Shown here piece by piece: positions 35,244 through 47,739 of a stretch of 64,000 nt of DNA. Both the position numbers and the translations under genes were made by a program. This stretch comes from Echinometra lucunter (Eukaryota > Echinodermata > Echinoidea > Camarodonta > Echinometridae). The notes beneath the pieces are model-generated. The model was not told the origin of the DNA. It saw nothing but the letters and a program-made list of their open reading frames with translations, and ran no database searches. The stretch lies in the NCBI GenBank assembly GCA_029962745.1, contig CM057165.1:21506355-21570354 (forward strand), in the 5' to 3' direction. Numbering within the stretch: position 1 is the first letter of the stretch; each line of letters begins with the position of its first letter.

Positions 35244-35402
35244 TGTGGTTCACGTCGTCGCTTCTTCTCTGTAATTTTATGAGTCTATCACATTAAAATC
35301 CGCCCGAAGGTCTGACATAAGGAGTGCATTGCTTGCCGTGTGCACGAGGCTGCTCTGGTCCATGTTCAACACACGTAGACTTCACAGGAGCGAGCAAAAA
35401 CG

Positions 35403-35410
35403 TGTGGGAA
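35403..35410 (+). promoter_or_regulatory. Second Su(H)/RBPJ binding site upstream of NRARP
   Basis: TGTGGGAA is a perfect YGTGRGAA match in the same orientation as the site 167 bp upstream. The two are not arranged as the head-to-head paired (SPS) site. Two perfect matches within 175 bp are more than chance would give for a motif expected about once per 8 kb on both strands. Confidence 0.6.
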
Positions 35411-35798
35411 AAAGGCTGTGGGTTTTCTGAGAGGACCACATGCTGTATACGTTGCTACCACCACTCCACATGTTGGGGCGAGGGACGGTCCCATGGCTCA
35501 CTTTGTATGCATTCAAATGGAGATATAACTGGACTACATTCATTGTTCGTTTGTTCTTTGTGTGTGCAAGTGGAAAATTATTCTGATCTGGAGTAAATGC
35601 TATTCTGGATAAAGTGGATATTCCTTTATTTTGTGCGGATATTTTGTTTAGGATTCAACGATCGCGTACTTGCAGAAAAGAGAGAGAATGGAGAGGAGGT
35701 GCAGACGTTATATTGAGAAGCTAGACTAGCGACATTGAATTACACTACAGGTTGGCTCTTTTCTGGGCTGTCGGGAGGAGAGGGCTCAGTGTAGAGCT

Positions 35799-36233
35799 AT
35801 GGAATATACACCGGACTTTGACACAACCACGCTGCAACAAGGTGTAACCCCTACCCAACCGGTCCATGGGGGACCAACGTCGCCTATCGAGGGGGCCACT
35901 GCCGGTCCTGTTCATGGGGATACCAGGCATCAGCAGCTGTTGTTTCACGAGGCTGTTAGGCTGGAGAACTATGCCGAACTTTCACGGCTGTTGAGAGCCT
36001 CGCCCCCTGCCAGACTGGACGTGAATATATTCGACAGACACGGCCAAACCCCTTTACACCAAAGCGTCCTCAAAGGCAATTTGGAGATGGTCAAACTGTT
36101 AGTCCATTGCGGGGCCGATGTGGCCCTTGCCAACAGGGACGGGTGGAACGCATTACATATTGCGGCATACAGGGGTTACAATGAAATTGCACTCTATCTT
36201 GTCCGAGGCTCTGGAACGTGTCAAAAACGATGA
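35799..36233 (+). CDS. NRARP: NRARP orthologue (Notch-regulated ankyrin repeat protein)
   Basis: A single-exon frame of 144 codons. Residues 81-110 form a complete ankyrin repeat (GQTPLHQSVLKGNLEMVKLL, then a GADVAL turn), 114-136 a second one (DGWNALHIAAYRGYNEIALY), and about 46-66 match the N-terminal helical region of vertebrate NRARP. The ANRDGW linker and the GNLE-VKLLV stretch are near-identical to the vertebrate protein as I know it. Vertebrate NRARP is about 114 residues and also intronless; this copy has about 30 extra N-terminal residues rich in T, P and G, without recognisable domain. An in-frame TGA at 35736-35738, with no other in-frame ATG between it and 35799, fixes this start. 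Family role: NRARP binds the Notch intracellular domain-RBPJ complex in the nucleus, promotes loss of the Notch intracellular domain, and so gives negative feedback on Notch signalling. Confidence 0.92.
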   Translation: MEYTPDFDTTTLQQGVTPTQPVHGGPTSPIEGATAGPVHGDTRHQQLLFHEAVRLENYAELSRLLRASPPARLDVNIFDRHGQTPLHQSVLKGNLEMVKLLVHCGADVALANRDGWNALHIAAYRGYNEIALYLVRGSGTCQKR

Positions 36234-36694
36234 TCAAACTCGGACAAAGGAGCATCATTTTATCGGCATCTAAATACAAATAGGCCTATATACATATATA
36301 AATATATATTCTACAGATATTACTGTGCAGCTATGCATCAAAGAATTTATATTTTTGCAGCGAAATAAGTCTTGTTTATATATTCCGTGTTGTACCATTC
36401 AGTTTCTGACGGAAAAGGAAGAACAGATGGGGAACTTGCGTGTGGAGAAAAGGAAATATTCATTGCTTTTTGTACTACCTCTCGTGTATCATCTCTGTTC
36501 TGCTGGGTATGGCTTTTGTTCGTATGGGATCACATCGGGACCATTCTGGACCAGGACCGGACCAGGACCACTACGGTACGAGATATTATTATCCAGGGTA
36601 TTCAACGTCCACTTTTAAAAAGTGAAACTTCATCGGGGATTAAAATTTATGGCAAGGGATAGCTCAATGTAATGAGTCGTTCCACTGCACTGCA

Positions 36695-36717
36695 TCATCA
36701 TCATCATCATCATCATC
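36695..36717. repeat. (ATC)n microsatellite in NRARP 3' flank
   Basis: Seven to eight ATC units about 460 bp after the NRARP stop. Confidence 0.9.
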
Positions 36718-37121
36718 TTTTTTATCTTATGTGTTGTAGTTTTTTGTCATAATAGCCAGTGGCTGTGGGTTATATCTTCTGAAATGCGTATCTCAATGGG
36801 GTTTGGTCTTTGGAGAGGTTTTTATTGTGTTTACCATCAGACTACGATCATGAAATTTAGCAAATCAGCGGCTCTTCTGCCAAACCTATGTATTGTCTTT
36901 AATTCATGGCCAAAATTCATGTTCAAAATATGTTAATTTTTCTTTATGTGTTATTTATTATTGTTCAAGATGGTAGAGACAAATGTTACAGACAGTTAAC
37001 AGCTAAAAGATGTGGATTTTAAGAAAAATGTATGCGCAAGTCATAATTTTTTTCCAAATGTAGGCCTACCCTTTTTCTTAATATATAATCACTAAGAATA
37101 TAGCATGAAATTACGTCCATT

Positions 37122-37127
37122 AATAAA
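37122..37127 (+). promoter_or_regulatory. Candidate polyadenylation signal of NRARP
   Basis: First perfect AATAAA on the plus strand that I see after the NRARP stop; another lies at 37234-37239. The stretch between stop and signal is AT-rich with several ATTTA-like motifs, as expected of an unstable feedback-regulator mRNA, but this is only suggestive. Confidence 0.3.
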
Positions 37128-38066
37128 TTTAAAATAACATATCCGTATAAGGTATGTTACTATGAATGCTCAGTACTTTATGCATAAATCAGTTTTAACA
37201 AATTTTACAAAGATAAATATATGTCGACATAGGAATAAAGTTAACTGTATTGTGAGCACAAATGAACAAAGATGTTATAAATTTTGTCTGTACTTTGCTT
37301 TGCAATCCTGACATCTTAAATCATCAAAATTCTCTCTACCTCAAAACAAAAACATAGTCCTTTCGCACAGCTATAGCTAGGTCATTGTGATTTAAAAGCC
37401 TCATGGATGTAGTTCCCATGAAAATTTGCTCTTGTCGAGAGAATAAGCCACCTAGGTCATGGCCGCTATTTGCCCTATATTGCCCGCACGCAAAGTTTTC
37501 GACTTCATTTCGCATGTTCGAAGTTGGGAGGTGGTTCGTGCGGCGCGGGTCTTTTTTTTTTTTTTTTTTTTAAATCGGACTACATATAAAATGTTCGTGC
37601 CAAACAGGCTGTTTCATGTAACATTTCGATAATTTTAGCATTTGAAAAGCACATTTTGTGGAACGTTTACGATATTCTTAGTTCCAATCTAGCATAACAA
37701 GAAATGAAAAACTCACAAAAGATTCTTTTCCACCCCTCCCAAATCTCAAGCTTCTCTTTTATTTACGCCAAAATGGTAATGACGTAATTAAGATGATGTC
37801 GCCTGTGAAACGGTCATATTTTTCTTATATGAATTTTCTCTCACTGCCAGTATTTATTTTATTTACTTAGTATTCAGCAAGAGTATTCTATAAGTATCGA
37901 GGATTCGAGAACGAGAAAATATTCTTTTCCAGCTTTCCTTCCATATTATATTAGGATTGGCTGTTGGAATTGGAATTTCGTTGTAGTACAGTATTTGAAT
38001 ATAAATGTTAGGCTACCCAAACTCAGAGGGGTAGTAGTGCATTATAACATTAGGCTTAGGACTGTT

Positions 38067-38272
38067 CAGGGGCGACGCCAGGGTGTTTTGATAGGGGTCA
38101 AGCAATTCTCTTTTTCACCTTGGCCCACAGCTGAGTTTACTAACGTTTTTTAAATGAAAAAGTAGGTCAGTTATATAGTTTCATGACCCTGTTTTCTCTT
38201 TCCTTATATACTTTTCTTCCTTTTTTTATCACTTGAAAAATTATAGGGGCGGCTGCCCCTGCCCCGCCCCTG
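38067..38272. mobile_element. hAT-type MITE, inverted copy of the 824-1066 family
   Basis: CAGGGGCGACGCCAGGG at the left and CCCCGCCCCTG at the right, with an interior matching the reverse complement of the other copies (the CACTTGAAAAA motif is shared). Target-site duplication is no longer clear, so it is probably older. Confidence 0.65.
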
Positions 38273-38799
38273 TAGCGCTGCATGTATGTCATATTCAAGT
38301 ATCAGTTTATGGTACAATCACTGCAATTTTTTTCTATTGTTGTTTTAATGCAAGTTCAATATATGAACGTTACTCTTTGGGAGGGGGGGGGGGAGCAAGA
38401 TTTTGAAAGGTACCTTAGAAAGGGCCCTACTGCAAAAATGTAGCTTTTATGCAGAGGTGACAATGCCGTTTAATAACAATGTTTTGCCTTGATCTTTGTT
38501 CTAAGTTCTGTATACTCTGTTATGATAACTCTCTTTCTCGGCCCTTCGTATGCTGTCGTGTGATATGTGTTTTGTCAAGTTCCCGAGGCCGCGATGAAAA
38601 TACAGAACTTAAAGTAGCCTGCTACTATCCACATTCTAGACATACTCTGTATGGGCAAGTCAAGGTTTTGTTCCATTGTGTTACATTATTACATAATATC
38701 ATCAATATCATGAAAATTTTAATGTTTTCACTATTTTTGGGTAGACTTTGGACCTTGATTTGGTGATTTTATCAAATCGATTCCCCAGTGCATGGATCA

Positions 38800-38946
38800 G
38801 GGCCCCGTTTCATAAAAGTCGTTATCAGTAACAGCTCCACATTTCTATTACAAATTTTCTCTCAGCCAATCAGATGCAGGGATTTCAGTAGCTTATAGCA
38901 GTTATTGCAACTTGTTATTGATAACAGGTGTTATGAAACGAGGCCC
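38800..38946. mobile_element. Small MITE with ends GGGCCCCGTTTCATAA
   Basis: 147 bp, GGGCCCCGTTTCATAAAAG ... TTATGAAACGAGGCCC. The centre (CAATCAGATGCAGGGATTTC) resembles that of the 20607-20745 family, so these are probably related. Confidence 0.7.
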
Positions 38947-39956
38947 AGGCCAAGTATTAAGACAGTCGGGATTACGATTTCAATTTCCATTGGTGATGTA
39001 ATGTCATCATTCTCAGTTTGGCAACCAATTTGACTGGGACGTACCATGAGTAGTATCTTGGAGCCTTTGCCCATACATTTAAAAAATGAATGTAATTTTT
39101 AATGGATATGGGTATGATCGTACAAAAGATTTTTCAAGTAATATCAGAGGTAATCTTTTTATGTCAGGATTTTCTATCTGTGTTTTGGGATATTTCCGTC
39201 TATATTGCTGCCTACTTGAAGAAGACTAGTTTGATATGATCCATCATTCTCATTGCTTATTATGTGTACATGAACATTCAGAAGTACTAAGTTTATGTTA
39301 AAAAAAATTCGTAAAAGTCTAAAATGCATTTGTTAATACAAAGTCTTATTTTGTATTGTTTTGTTGATTTTTTTTTTACATTAAGATCATTATGTGCATT
39401 TTTCCACTGCCATTTTTTAAATCGTATTTTCATTGTCTTTTACGCGTAATGCTTGATTTTGACGTATGTTATCATCATTATAATACCGGGTCATGTTGAC
39501 TTGATGTACATGTGCTTACCATTAATTGGCATCTCTGGCGACAGAATTTACAGACTGCCCCGTCTTATTGCACAATTAAAGGATGGGTGTATTTGTTCAA
39601 AAGAAGAAATGTGTTTATGTATGAACCTAACTTGAATGTTATCAAAAAGTGAATGAAATTAGGATAATGATACATGACGTATGTTATTTTATGATGCTAA
39701 ACTCGAGTTTTAAATTTGAATGTTAAAGTATGATTCACATGGTTCAAGCGTAAGGAATGACAATCGTAGAGTTTGATCCTGGCCTCAGGGGTGGGGGGGG
39801 GGGGGGGGGGAGGGGTGGGGGTGTCATGCCTGGGGAGAAACAATATCTGAGGTCTCCATTCCCTTCCCGAAGAAATGTCAAGTGAAAATCCAATGGAGAG
39901 GGCGGGATTGGATGTAGTGACTACCATTATTACCATTTTCAGTCTGGCACTCTATG

Positions 39957-39958
<2 letters not shown>

Positions 39959-40004
<46 letters not shown>

Positions 40005-40008
40005 TTTA
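39959..40008. repeat. (TA)n followed by poly-T
   Basis: About 13 TA units followed by about 20 T. Confidence 0.9.
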
Positions 40009-40576
40009 GGTTGTTGTTTTTCGTAATTGTAGACCTCCAGGAATTATGGTATCACGTACGAAGGCATACAAATTATCGATAGATACGTATTTGTAGACCT
40101 ATTTTGTGAAAGCAAATATTAATATACGATACATGTAGGTCTAATTCATTGGTCGGCGTTCTTAAGAAGCATTCGGTTTTACATGACACTTTTAGTCTGA
40201 GCGTCATATCCCATTCACACAAACGAGACCGACTGTAGACTGCACAAAAAAAAAACCAACAACCAGACAAACAAAAAAGATAAACATTACCTCAAATGGC
40301 CAAGACTGTTTATTCGTGGCCGCGGTTTCGAGTCAGCACGTTGTGTGACCGGAGTATCAGCAATGTGGTCGCGATTATACTTTGACAAACAGGTGGTATT
40401 GAACCGATGGCCACACTCTCTGTATGTAGACTGGTGCATGCAACAAAGTACATGGGCATATATCATATTGCGCACCTTCAACTGCTTCTCTGGTATGCAG
40501 AGGTTTGCACTAAAATACAGCAGGTCAACATGGGGAGCCAGCAACGCCAACATACGTGTACCCTTATTATATACCC

Positions 40577-40631
40577 CATTGCCACACTAAAAATATTGGG
40601 AAAAATTTTACCCAGCACGAGAATAATTATA

Positions 40632-40675
<44 letters not shown>

Positions 40676-40730
40676 ATCCAACCCAACCAATTTTAGGCAA
40701 CATTTTTACTCAGTGTGGAAGTGCAGTGTT
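40577..40730. mobile_element. Foldback MITE expanded around an AT microsatellite
   Basis: CCACACTAAAAATATTG on the left pairs with the complement of CATTTTTACTCAGTGTGG on the right. A long (AT)n tract (40635-40673) lies at the centre, a common outcome of slippage in hairpin loops. Confidence 0.5.
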
Positions 40731-42573
40731 CAGTTAGGGTAAGAATAATGAATGTCACTCAATTGGATAAAAGTTGGTACCCTCGTGGCACATTTTTACC
40801 TAATATTTTTGTAATTTTAAAGTACATACCCAACTATCCCAGTCGCAAAACGTGGGTTCACAATTTTGGGTTTATTCGTATTTCACGGGGTTTCACTCCT
40901 TGCATATAACAATGGAGCTAGTATCTGATTGGTAGATGACAAATTTTATTTTGCATGTAATAATGATAGGAAATTTCCAGAGTTGTAATATCTTTTAAGA
41001 CCATTAAAATGATATAAGAAACACGGGTTTATCACATCAAGTCATGATAGGTCTTTGAAATTCGAAGTAGTTGTGCATCCAGTAAACAAAGGATGCAAAA
41101 CTGAAATCTCTTTCCTTTTGACGTTTTATGCGACTTTCATTTTGACGTTCACTCGAGTGAGATGCAAACATGCATTTGTAGTAATGTTGCTAAAGAAATG
41201 GCATGATATCTCTAAGTTTTCTATTTCCATGGAATTCATTTTCCAATCAATGCTGCAAGCCTGAAAATTGCTGATCTGTGGTCGCCGATGTATAACATTT
41301 CAGTAAGTCTAATGTACATCGGGAAAAGTCTGAAAAGGGTTCATTATAGCTCTACAAAGCAAGCCACAGTTGGGGGTTCTACAAACGATCCCCTCTTGCC
41401 TTTTGTATTGGTGTTCGCCTTGTCCCTGCAATGCATGCTCCACACTACGAATTGTACTCCCCTTCACAGATCACATGCATTGTTCCTCAAGGCATCGGTG
41501 TAGGCCCAGTAGTCTTCATTTTTAGCAACATAGCACATGTGAAATTTGCTTAGTGCGGATAGTCATTATGGAGTGCATTGATCTGGTAATTATATGGGCA
41601 CTCAGCCTTTAACAGTACCAGTTTGATGCAGTTTAGGGTGTGGCTAACAGCCCATTGCAGATATTGGAATTGCAGTGTTATATGCGAGTCCTCATGTTGG
41701 TCAGTTTTTAGGCACTTGAACCTTCCTGCACAAAAGATGCAACATTTTTTTGTAACATATTCAAGTCATGTAAGCATTGGTAAGCATCATTGACAGTGAA
41801 TAATATCATTGTTTAGTGATGGAATACGCAATATACACGAGTTCTGATGTTATGTAAGGTTTACACTAGGCGGGCATGGAAGGAATTTTGTCTCTGCACA
41901 TGATGCTCTTTTATGTGTGTTGGCACAGAAGTTAAACCTATTCAGTTTTCTTTCTTGCTTTACGTATATTTTGTATTCACTTGTTCACGGAGAGCAGTAC
42001 ATGTAGTTATATATTTTCCACAGTTATGATCAAGTCCAAGCTATTTTGCTCCATACGTAACTGCATCTGAGATCTGCGTGTTATCAAACTGAAAGCCCAT
42101 CTACCGATATAATCCCATGAACTGTCAAATAAATATCATGATTTTTAATGTCTATTCATATTCACAAGTCCGTAATACTTAGTAAGGTATGGGACATTCA
42201 TTGATTGGATTTGCCAATTTAGTACACATATCGAACGAGTCCATGATACTAATACCCTCTATGTTAATATACACATAACTGCGTTTTACATGATCATTTT
42301 TGATGAATGACCATCAAGCGCTCAGACACATTAAACCTGTTATCTGCATGTCTGTTAGATTGTTTTTGAATGGCAACCGACATGGATTATACTTGCTGTA
42401 AACTAGGAATAATTTACACAGTGGCGGACTTATGAGAGATGTAATGACTCCCTTTTATTTTGTATTTAAGAAAAAAATATATATATATTTCATTGTGTTC
42501 TCTGATTCCCGTGCCTCATCTTTCGCCAAATCCTGCATCCGCCCCTGAATATTTTCCTTCCAATCTCTTGCAA

Positions 42574-42833
42574 CACCCTTAGAAAAAAGGTGCTGATTAG
42601 AACCTTTTCTTGTCCCACATTTGGAACTTTTAAAGGTTCTTCAAAGAACCGTTATTCGCCTATAAAGATTTCTAAAGGGTTCTAAAGGGTCTATAGAAAA
42701 ATTATTGGTTGTACAAGGAACCTTTGGGGTTCTTGAAAATATGAAGAACCCTTTATAGAACCCCTTTTCTGGAGGTTCTAAATACGGGACCAAAAAGAAA
42801 AAGGTTCCAACTGGCACATTTGTCTAAGAGCGA
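42574..42833. mobile_element. MITE with ends CACCCTTAGAAAAAAGGTGC
   Basis: Inverted ends CACCCTTAGAAAAAAGG and the complement of CTCTTAGACAAATG. The interior consists of AAGGTTCTTCAAAGAACC-type palindromes. Confidence 0.6.
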
Positions 42834-45743
42834 ATGCTTCTTTTGAAGTTTTGACCATGCATTTCCCTATATGCCATAATCAAGTATAACTAAAAAGATA
42901 CACATTATTGTAAAAATGAATATAAAAAATAAAAAAGAAGAAGAACATTCTGCAAATGGTTGATATGCTTAGAATATGATGTCACGACCTTCACGTTCTG
43001 TTTTAAAAAAATCATTTTGCTGTCACATATCCACGCATCATAGTCGTCGCATTTACCATATTGAGCATTCACTTTATGGGAACCAGAACGGGACCAAACT
43101 TCTCTTTTTGCCCGTTTCCTTTTTTTGTCCAAGTTGAACTTGCTTGTCATCACGACGGGTGCATTACAATTGAATACCTGAGTGGGCGAAGGGCTCAACT
43201 CCATCAAGTGTATCTTTGAGTCAGGAAAAAAGTGTCAATATTTTCAGTTGGGTTAATTTGACGTGACCGACCAACTTACTTATTATCAACCAGTCCTCAG
43301 AGCACAAACCAAGCCAAAATATAATTTAGCTCGTTAAAGAAAGAAAAAAAAAAATCCCCATTTCCGGTCCGCCCCTGGATAAGTTTGTCATATTCATGTG
43401 GTAAATAATGTATGTGGGTGACTTCATGCTGTGTGTTCCTTATGACTTAAGACTTTTGTCCATTCAAAAAATTTAAGAAATAATTCAATATGACCACTGA
43501 ATAACGATTCTTTCAGTATTATTTCCAATCCATCATCCAAAGGTGTTGCTGTTGAATTTTTCATTTCAATTTGAATTGAATAAATTAGGCAAAGGTGTCT
43601 CTTACGAGGCATATTGTACGGAATGATCGTTTGCGTGTGAAAAGTACCCGGTGAAGATGCGATCTACACTCTATCTGTATTTGAATTTTGAAACTTAAAT
43701 GTCATCGCGATATCTCGAAATCGTATTACATGGAGTTGACCCTTTCTTCCTGTCACGCATACAATTCAAGTTTAGCTCTTCTTGAAATCCAATTCCTCGC
43801 TCGTCTCTGTAAATGCCCAGACGTTTTTGTACCTGTGCCAAAAACCACTAGCAGAAAAAAAAAAGGCAGGAATATGGTGGGGAAAGGACGGCGGACGGGG
43901 ATGGCAGAACAATTGTCGAAACCGTTGCAGCTCATTAGAGCATCGCTTTCGAAGATTCCTCGTCCATTTCCCACGGGTAAAAAAAGAGAGAATATTATGA
44001 ACAAAACAAAAAAAAAATAAACCTTGAACACAGTCAAGTTTTATCACTATGGGAAGAGTAGTAGCAGTATTATGGATTAAACATTGAGAGCCGAGGGAAG
44101 TGCTTTTTGTTAGATTAATATGAACATTGGCTTTATAGCAATGTGGGTTTAACTTTAAGGGTACCAGTATGTTGATGTTTGTGTGATTTTACCAACAAAA
44201 TACATGTACATGCAAACTGTACCTGCGGCGTCAACAGATGCACTTCATAATTATGCTGAGGCAAGCTAGTTATTGTCAAACCTTTAAAGAATATATGAGA
44301 GGGACATTGTGGACTTTTGAGGGTATTTTGGAAAGGGGAGTTGTTTGCTTTCATTGTCTCTAGTGACCAGCACAACCATGTTCAACCGACTAGCTCAGCT
44401 AAACTTTGTAAATGCCCCATGTTATTTTCTCTTCAGACTTAAACTTCAAGCAAGCGTTAACTTCCCACATTTGCGATAAAAGTTTAAATGTTTTGAAAAT
44501 AATGGGTCATATGGTCCATATGACCTATTATTTTTCATGGTATGGATTTAGTATTTATTATGTTATAAGAAATACTTTCAGGTCATCAATCATTGTATTT
44601 GATTCAGGAAAGAGTGGCCCTTTTTCCTTGCTGTGTCTTGATTTAGTGCATTTCTGTTGGGTCTCTAAGTTGCTCTTGAAAATCGGTAAAACTTATCGCA
44701 GATTTGTCCGACCAGGAATAATACGTGAAAAGTGAACCTATGCCTATTCGAAAAGTTCCTTACAACTTGTCATCAATATCTGCCTTATCTGGCCATTTTT
44801 TCAAGTTTGATGGCGCCATGTTAATGCAGAAATGGTTATTCAGTTTTTTAGGTTTATTATTTTTTGTGTGATTAAAGTGGTCTTCATGATCCCCAATTTG
44901 TCATACATGTACTGCCTTCATCATTTTAGAGGTAAGAAAAGAAATAATTTAATGGTTTATATTTATAATATGTATGGACTACAAATACCGCTTTATTTTA
45001 TTGACGTGCCCATGTCTCAATTGCGATTGGGTCATTCTAAAGAAAGTTTTTAAACTCAATTTAAAGTATGGCTATCTTTTTTGATTGAAATGTGTCATTT
45101 TATATAGTGAAACATTGTTATATAGTATTATTAGTGATAAACTTTAGTTTATACTCTACCTGGGAATAGCTGTCACTTTACTGTGTAAAATTATGTATTC
45201 ATTGTACCACATGTCTGTTTTTACGCGCAAGGCTACAGAAAAATGTACGGCATAACGATTTGAGCCATTTTATTTTACTGCGTAATGTATAGCCCTTAAA
45301 GGATATTTGTACGTTTTCATGCCAGTATTGTATTATTCTTTTTTTTTAAATTCGAGATATATATGTATAATGTAATAAGTGAATGTACACGCATAACTCT
45401 GGTAATATGTCATTCATGTGTCTATATATATTATATACATGTATCAGAAAATGCTCGTTATATCGTATACATGTACAATCACAAAATATTATTTTCATGC
45501 AAAATATATATGTCGAAAGTGAATATATTTTATGATGAAGACTACTCTAGTTAGTACCATTTCTTTTGTATGACGATGAAAGATGTAACGTATTCTTGTT
45601 GCTTGTATATTTTGTTTACGAAAATGAAGACAATTTATTTTAACCGAAAATTTAATTTGTCGGCCACTTCTTTTACGTGTTTGAGTTGAATAATCATATA
45701 GAGAAGAATTTTAGGTCAGGCTCACACTTAGCGGATCCATGGT

Positions 45744-46349
45744 TTAAAGGAGAATGAAACCCTGGCAAAAATCAATTTTAATGAAAAGAGATGATAGAGA
45801 GAAGCATTTTTTTAAAAAGTTCCATTTAAAAAAAACGGTTTCGAAATGAGAAAGGTATGAAAGTTTGACAAATCTCATATTACTTTCTAATTTCTATGGC
45901 GATCCTCAAATTGGCATTGTTGCTTCCCAACGGCAGGTTTAGAATGACAACTCGCAATATGTTTTGTACACGAAATTTCATATTTTCTCCATTATCACTA
46001 AAGATGCTGACACTGCTGCTTGTACTTTGTGAACTCATTTATGTTGAGTCAAGTACATTTCCCATGGTATAAGGAGACAGGCTGCAGGTTTAGTGATAAT
46101 GGAGAAAATGTGAACATTGTATACAAAACATAGGAGTTGTCCTTCTAAACCTGCCATTTTGAAGCATCATTGCCAATTTGAAGATCGCCATAGAAAGTAA
46201 ATTGAGACTTTTCAAGCTTTCATAACTTTCTCATTTCGTAACCGTTTTTTATGGGACTTTTAAAAAAAAATGCTTCTCTGAAGTTCTCTCTATCCTTTCT
46301 TTTCATTGAAATTATTTCCCCCCCCCCCGAGGGTTTCGGTTCCCTTTGA
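45744..46349. mobile_element. Foldback family A, copy A2 (complete)
   Basis: A roughly 600-bp palindromic element. The left arm from TTAAAGGAGAATGAAACC and the right arm ending in a GGTTTCGGTTCCCTTTGAA version are complementary over about 250-280 bp each, with a short central loop. The left flank is TTAA; the right has one change (TTGA). No ORF of its own. Confidence 0.82.
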
Positions 46350-46457
46350 ATAAAGTGGAGGTGATGGGCATAGTGGATCATGTATGTTCATTACATATGT
46401 AAGAGAGCGGCGTCATTTGCTGACTTCATGCGTTTTGTGAGATTACACCGATTTTAT

Positions 46458-47005
46458 TTAAAGGAAACCAACACAATCAAGTCAAGTACATGTAGTTTTT
46501 AAATCAAAGGTAAGACATGCTGAAAAAAACAAAAACCAAAACAGATCAGCGAAAATTTGAACCAAATCGTACACGGAATAAGAAAGTTAATGCCTATATG
46601 AAATTTTCTGTTTTTTACACTGTAGCTAGTGGTGATATAAGTTGTGGACAACTCTCAGTATGTTTTGTACATAGAATTTCACATATTCCTTATTATCTTG
46701 ATGAACACATTGTTTTCATTGTCCTTAACTCAAATATATTGTTGAGAAAATAGTCCTGCATTACTTATCTTGAGTTCGACTTGAGAAAATTTGCAAATCT
46801 TGAATATAATGTGTCTACAAAACATATGGAGAGTTGACCACAAAATTATGTCATCTATAGCTATGGTAGTATTAAAAATATTATAGCCATCAATTTCTAA
46901 TACGTGTCCGATTTCGTTCAAAATTTCGCTGACTTGTTTCCTCTGTCTTAGCTTTGATTTAAACCAATTTAAACTACTTAACTGAAGAGTGTTGGTGTCC
47001 TTTAA
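46458..47005. mobile_element. Foldback family B, copy B2
   Basis: Same ends as B1 (TTAAAGGAAACCAACAC ... GTTGGTGTCCTTTAA), palindromic, with TTAA at both flanks. It sits 109 bp to the right of A2. Confidence 0.8.
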
Positions 47006-47048
47006 GCAGCCCAGCGGGAAAGACCCATATTTCCTAAGAATTTTAGTG

Positions 47049-47209
47049 TACACTCTAAAAAATAAAAATAAAACTAAAAAGGGCCGAGGATTTACTGTGT
47101 TTTCAAAATGGTAAATTCCATCATGTTCAAAGTGTTAATCTACCATTTGAAAATGTTAGTCACTCCTCGGCCCTTTTAAATGGTGATTTAATTTAGTTTT
47201 TAGAGTGTA
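47049..47209. mobile_element. MITE with ends TACACTCTAAAAA
   Basis: 161 bp, inverted ends TACACTCTAAAAA ... TTTTTAGAGTGTA; the inner GGGCCGAGGATT / GTCACTCCTCGGCCC blocks also pair. A diverged relative is at 60503-60749. Confidence 0.75.
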
Positions 47210-47739
47210 AAGATCTGCAAGGAACGCAAATAAGGCTCCATTCTGGACTACCCTGGGACCCGTCCACCCCGACGACTGGCATAACTGGCCTCTGTAACTA
47301 TCTCGGCGCTTCGTTTAGCTTGTTGCATGCACAGAACTGTCTTCGCTTCAAACGCATTAATCAGTGCACCTCGACTGATGTTGGACTTCATGTCCCTGCC
47401 CCGGGATCTTAATTAGTTTTTAGCCTTTCCTTTGTTATTCCACTGAAAGAGGAATAAACTTCTCTGCATCTTAGCTTCGCCAGTATTATGCTATCGATCA
47501 TCTAAAAAAAATGCATAAAAAGAAAATACATGTATTAAGAGTTTTTGGGGCTCACGAAAACTGTGCCGAATCTTTAAGTAATTTAAAGTTTCCATAAATC
47601 CGATCTCTTCTAAACGCTTAAAAACTTACCTGTCGTCTGGTGTACTGGAAGGGAAGTTCAGAGCCTACTTACATGACTTATGGCCCTACTTAGACACGAT
47701 CTGTAGGAGAAAGGATCAGATAAAGATACCGACGGGCTC

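Larger units (their letters stand above)
36234..45700. other. NRARP 3' flank and gene-free stretch
   Basis: AT-rich sequence with an ATC repeat at 36695-36717, a hAT-like MITE (38067-38272), small MITEs (38800-38946, 42574-42833) and AT/poly-T tracts. ORFs here lack recognisable domains and splice-supported extension. The first kilobase is probably NRARP 3' UTR. Confidence 0.5.

Noticed and set aside
36325..36662. Overlapping plus-strand ORFs after NRARP
   Set aside because: They overlap one another in different frames, have no recognisable motif and lie in the probable NRARP 3' UTR.
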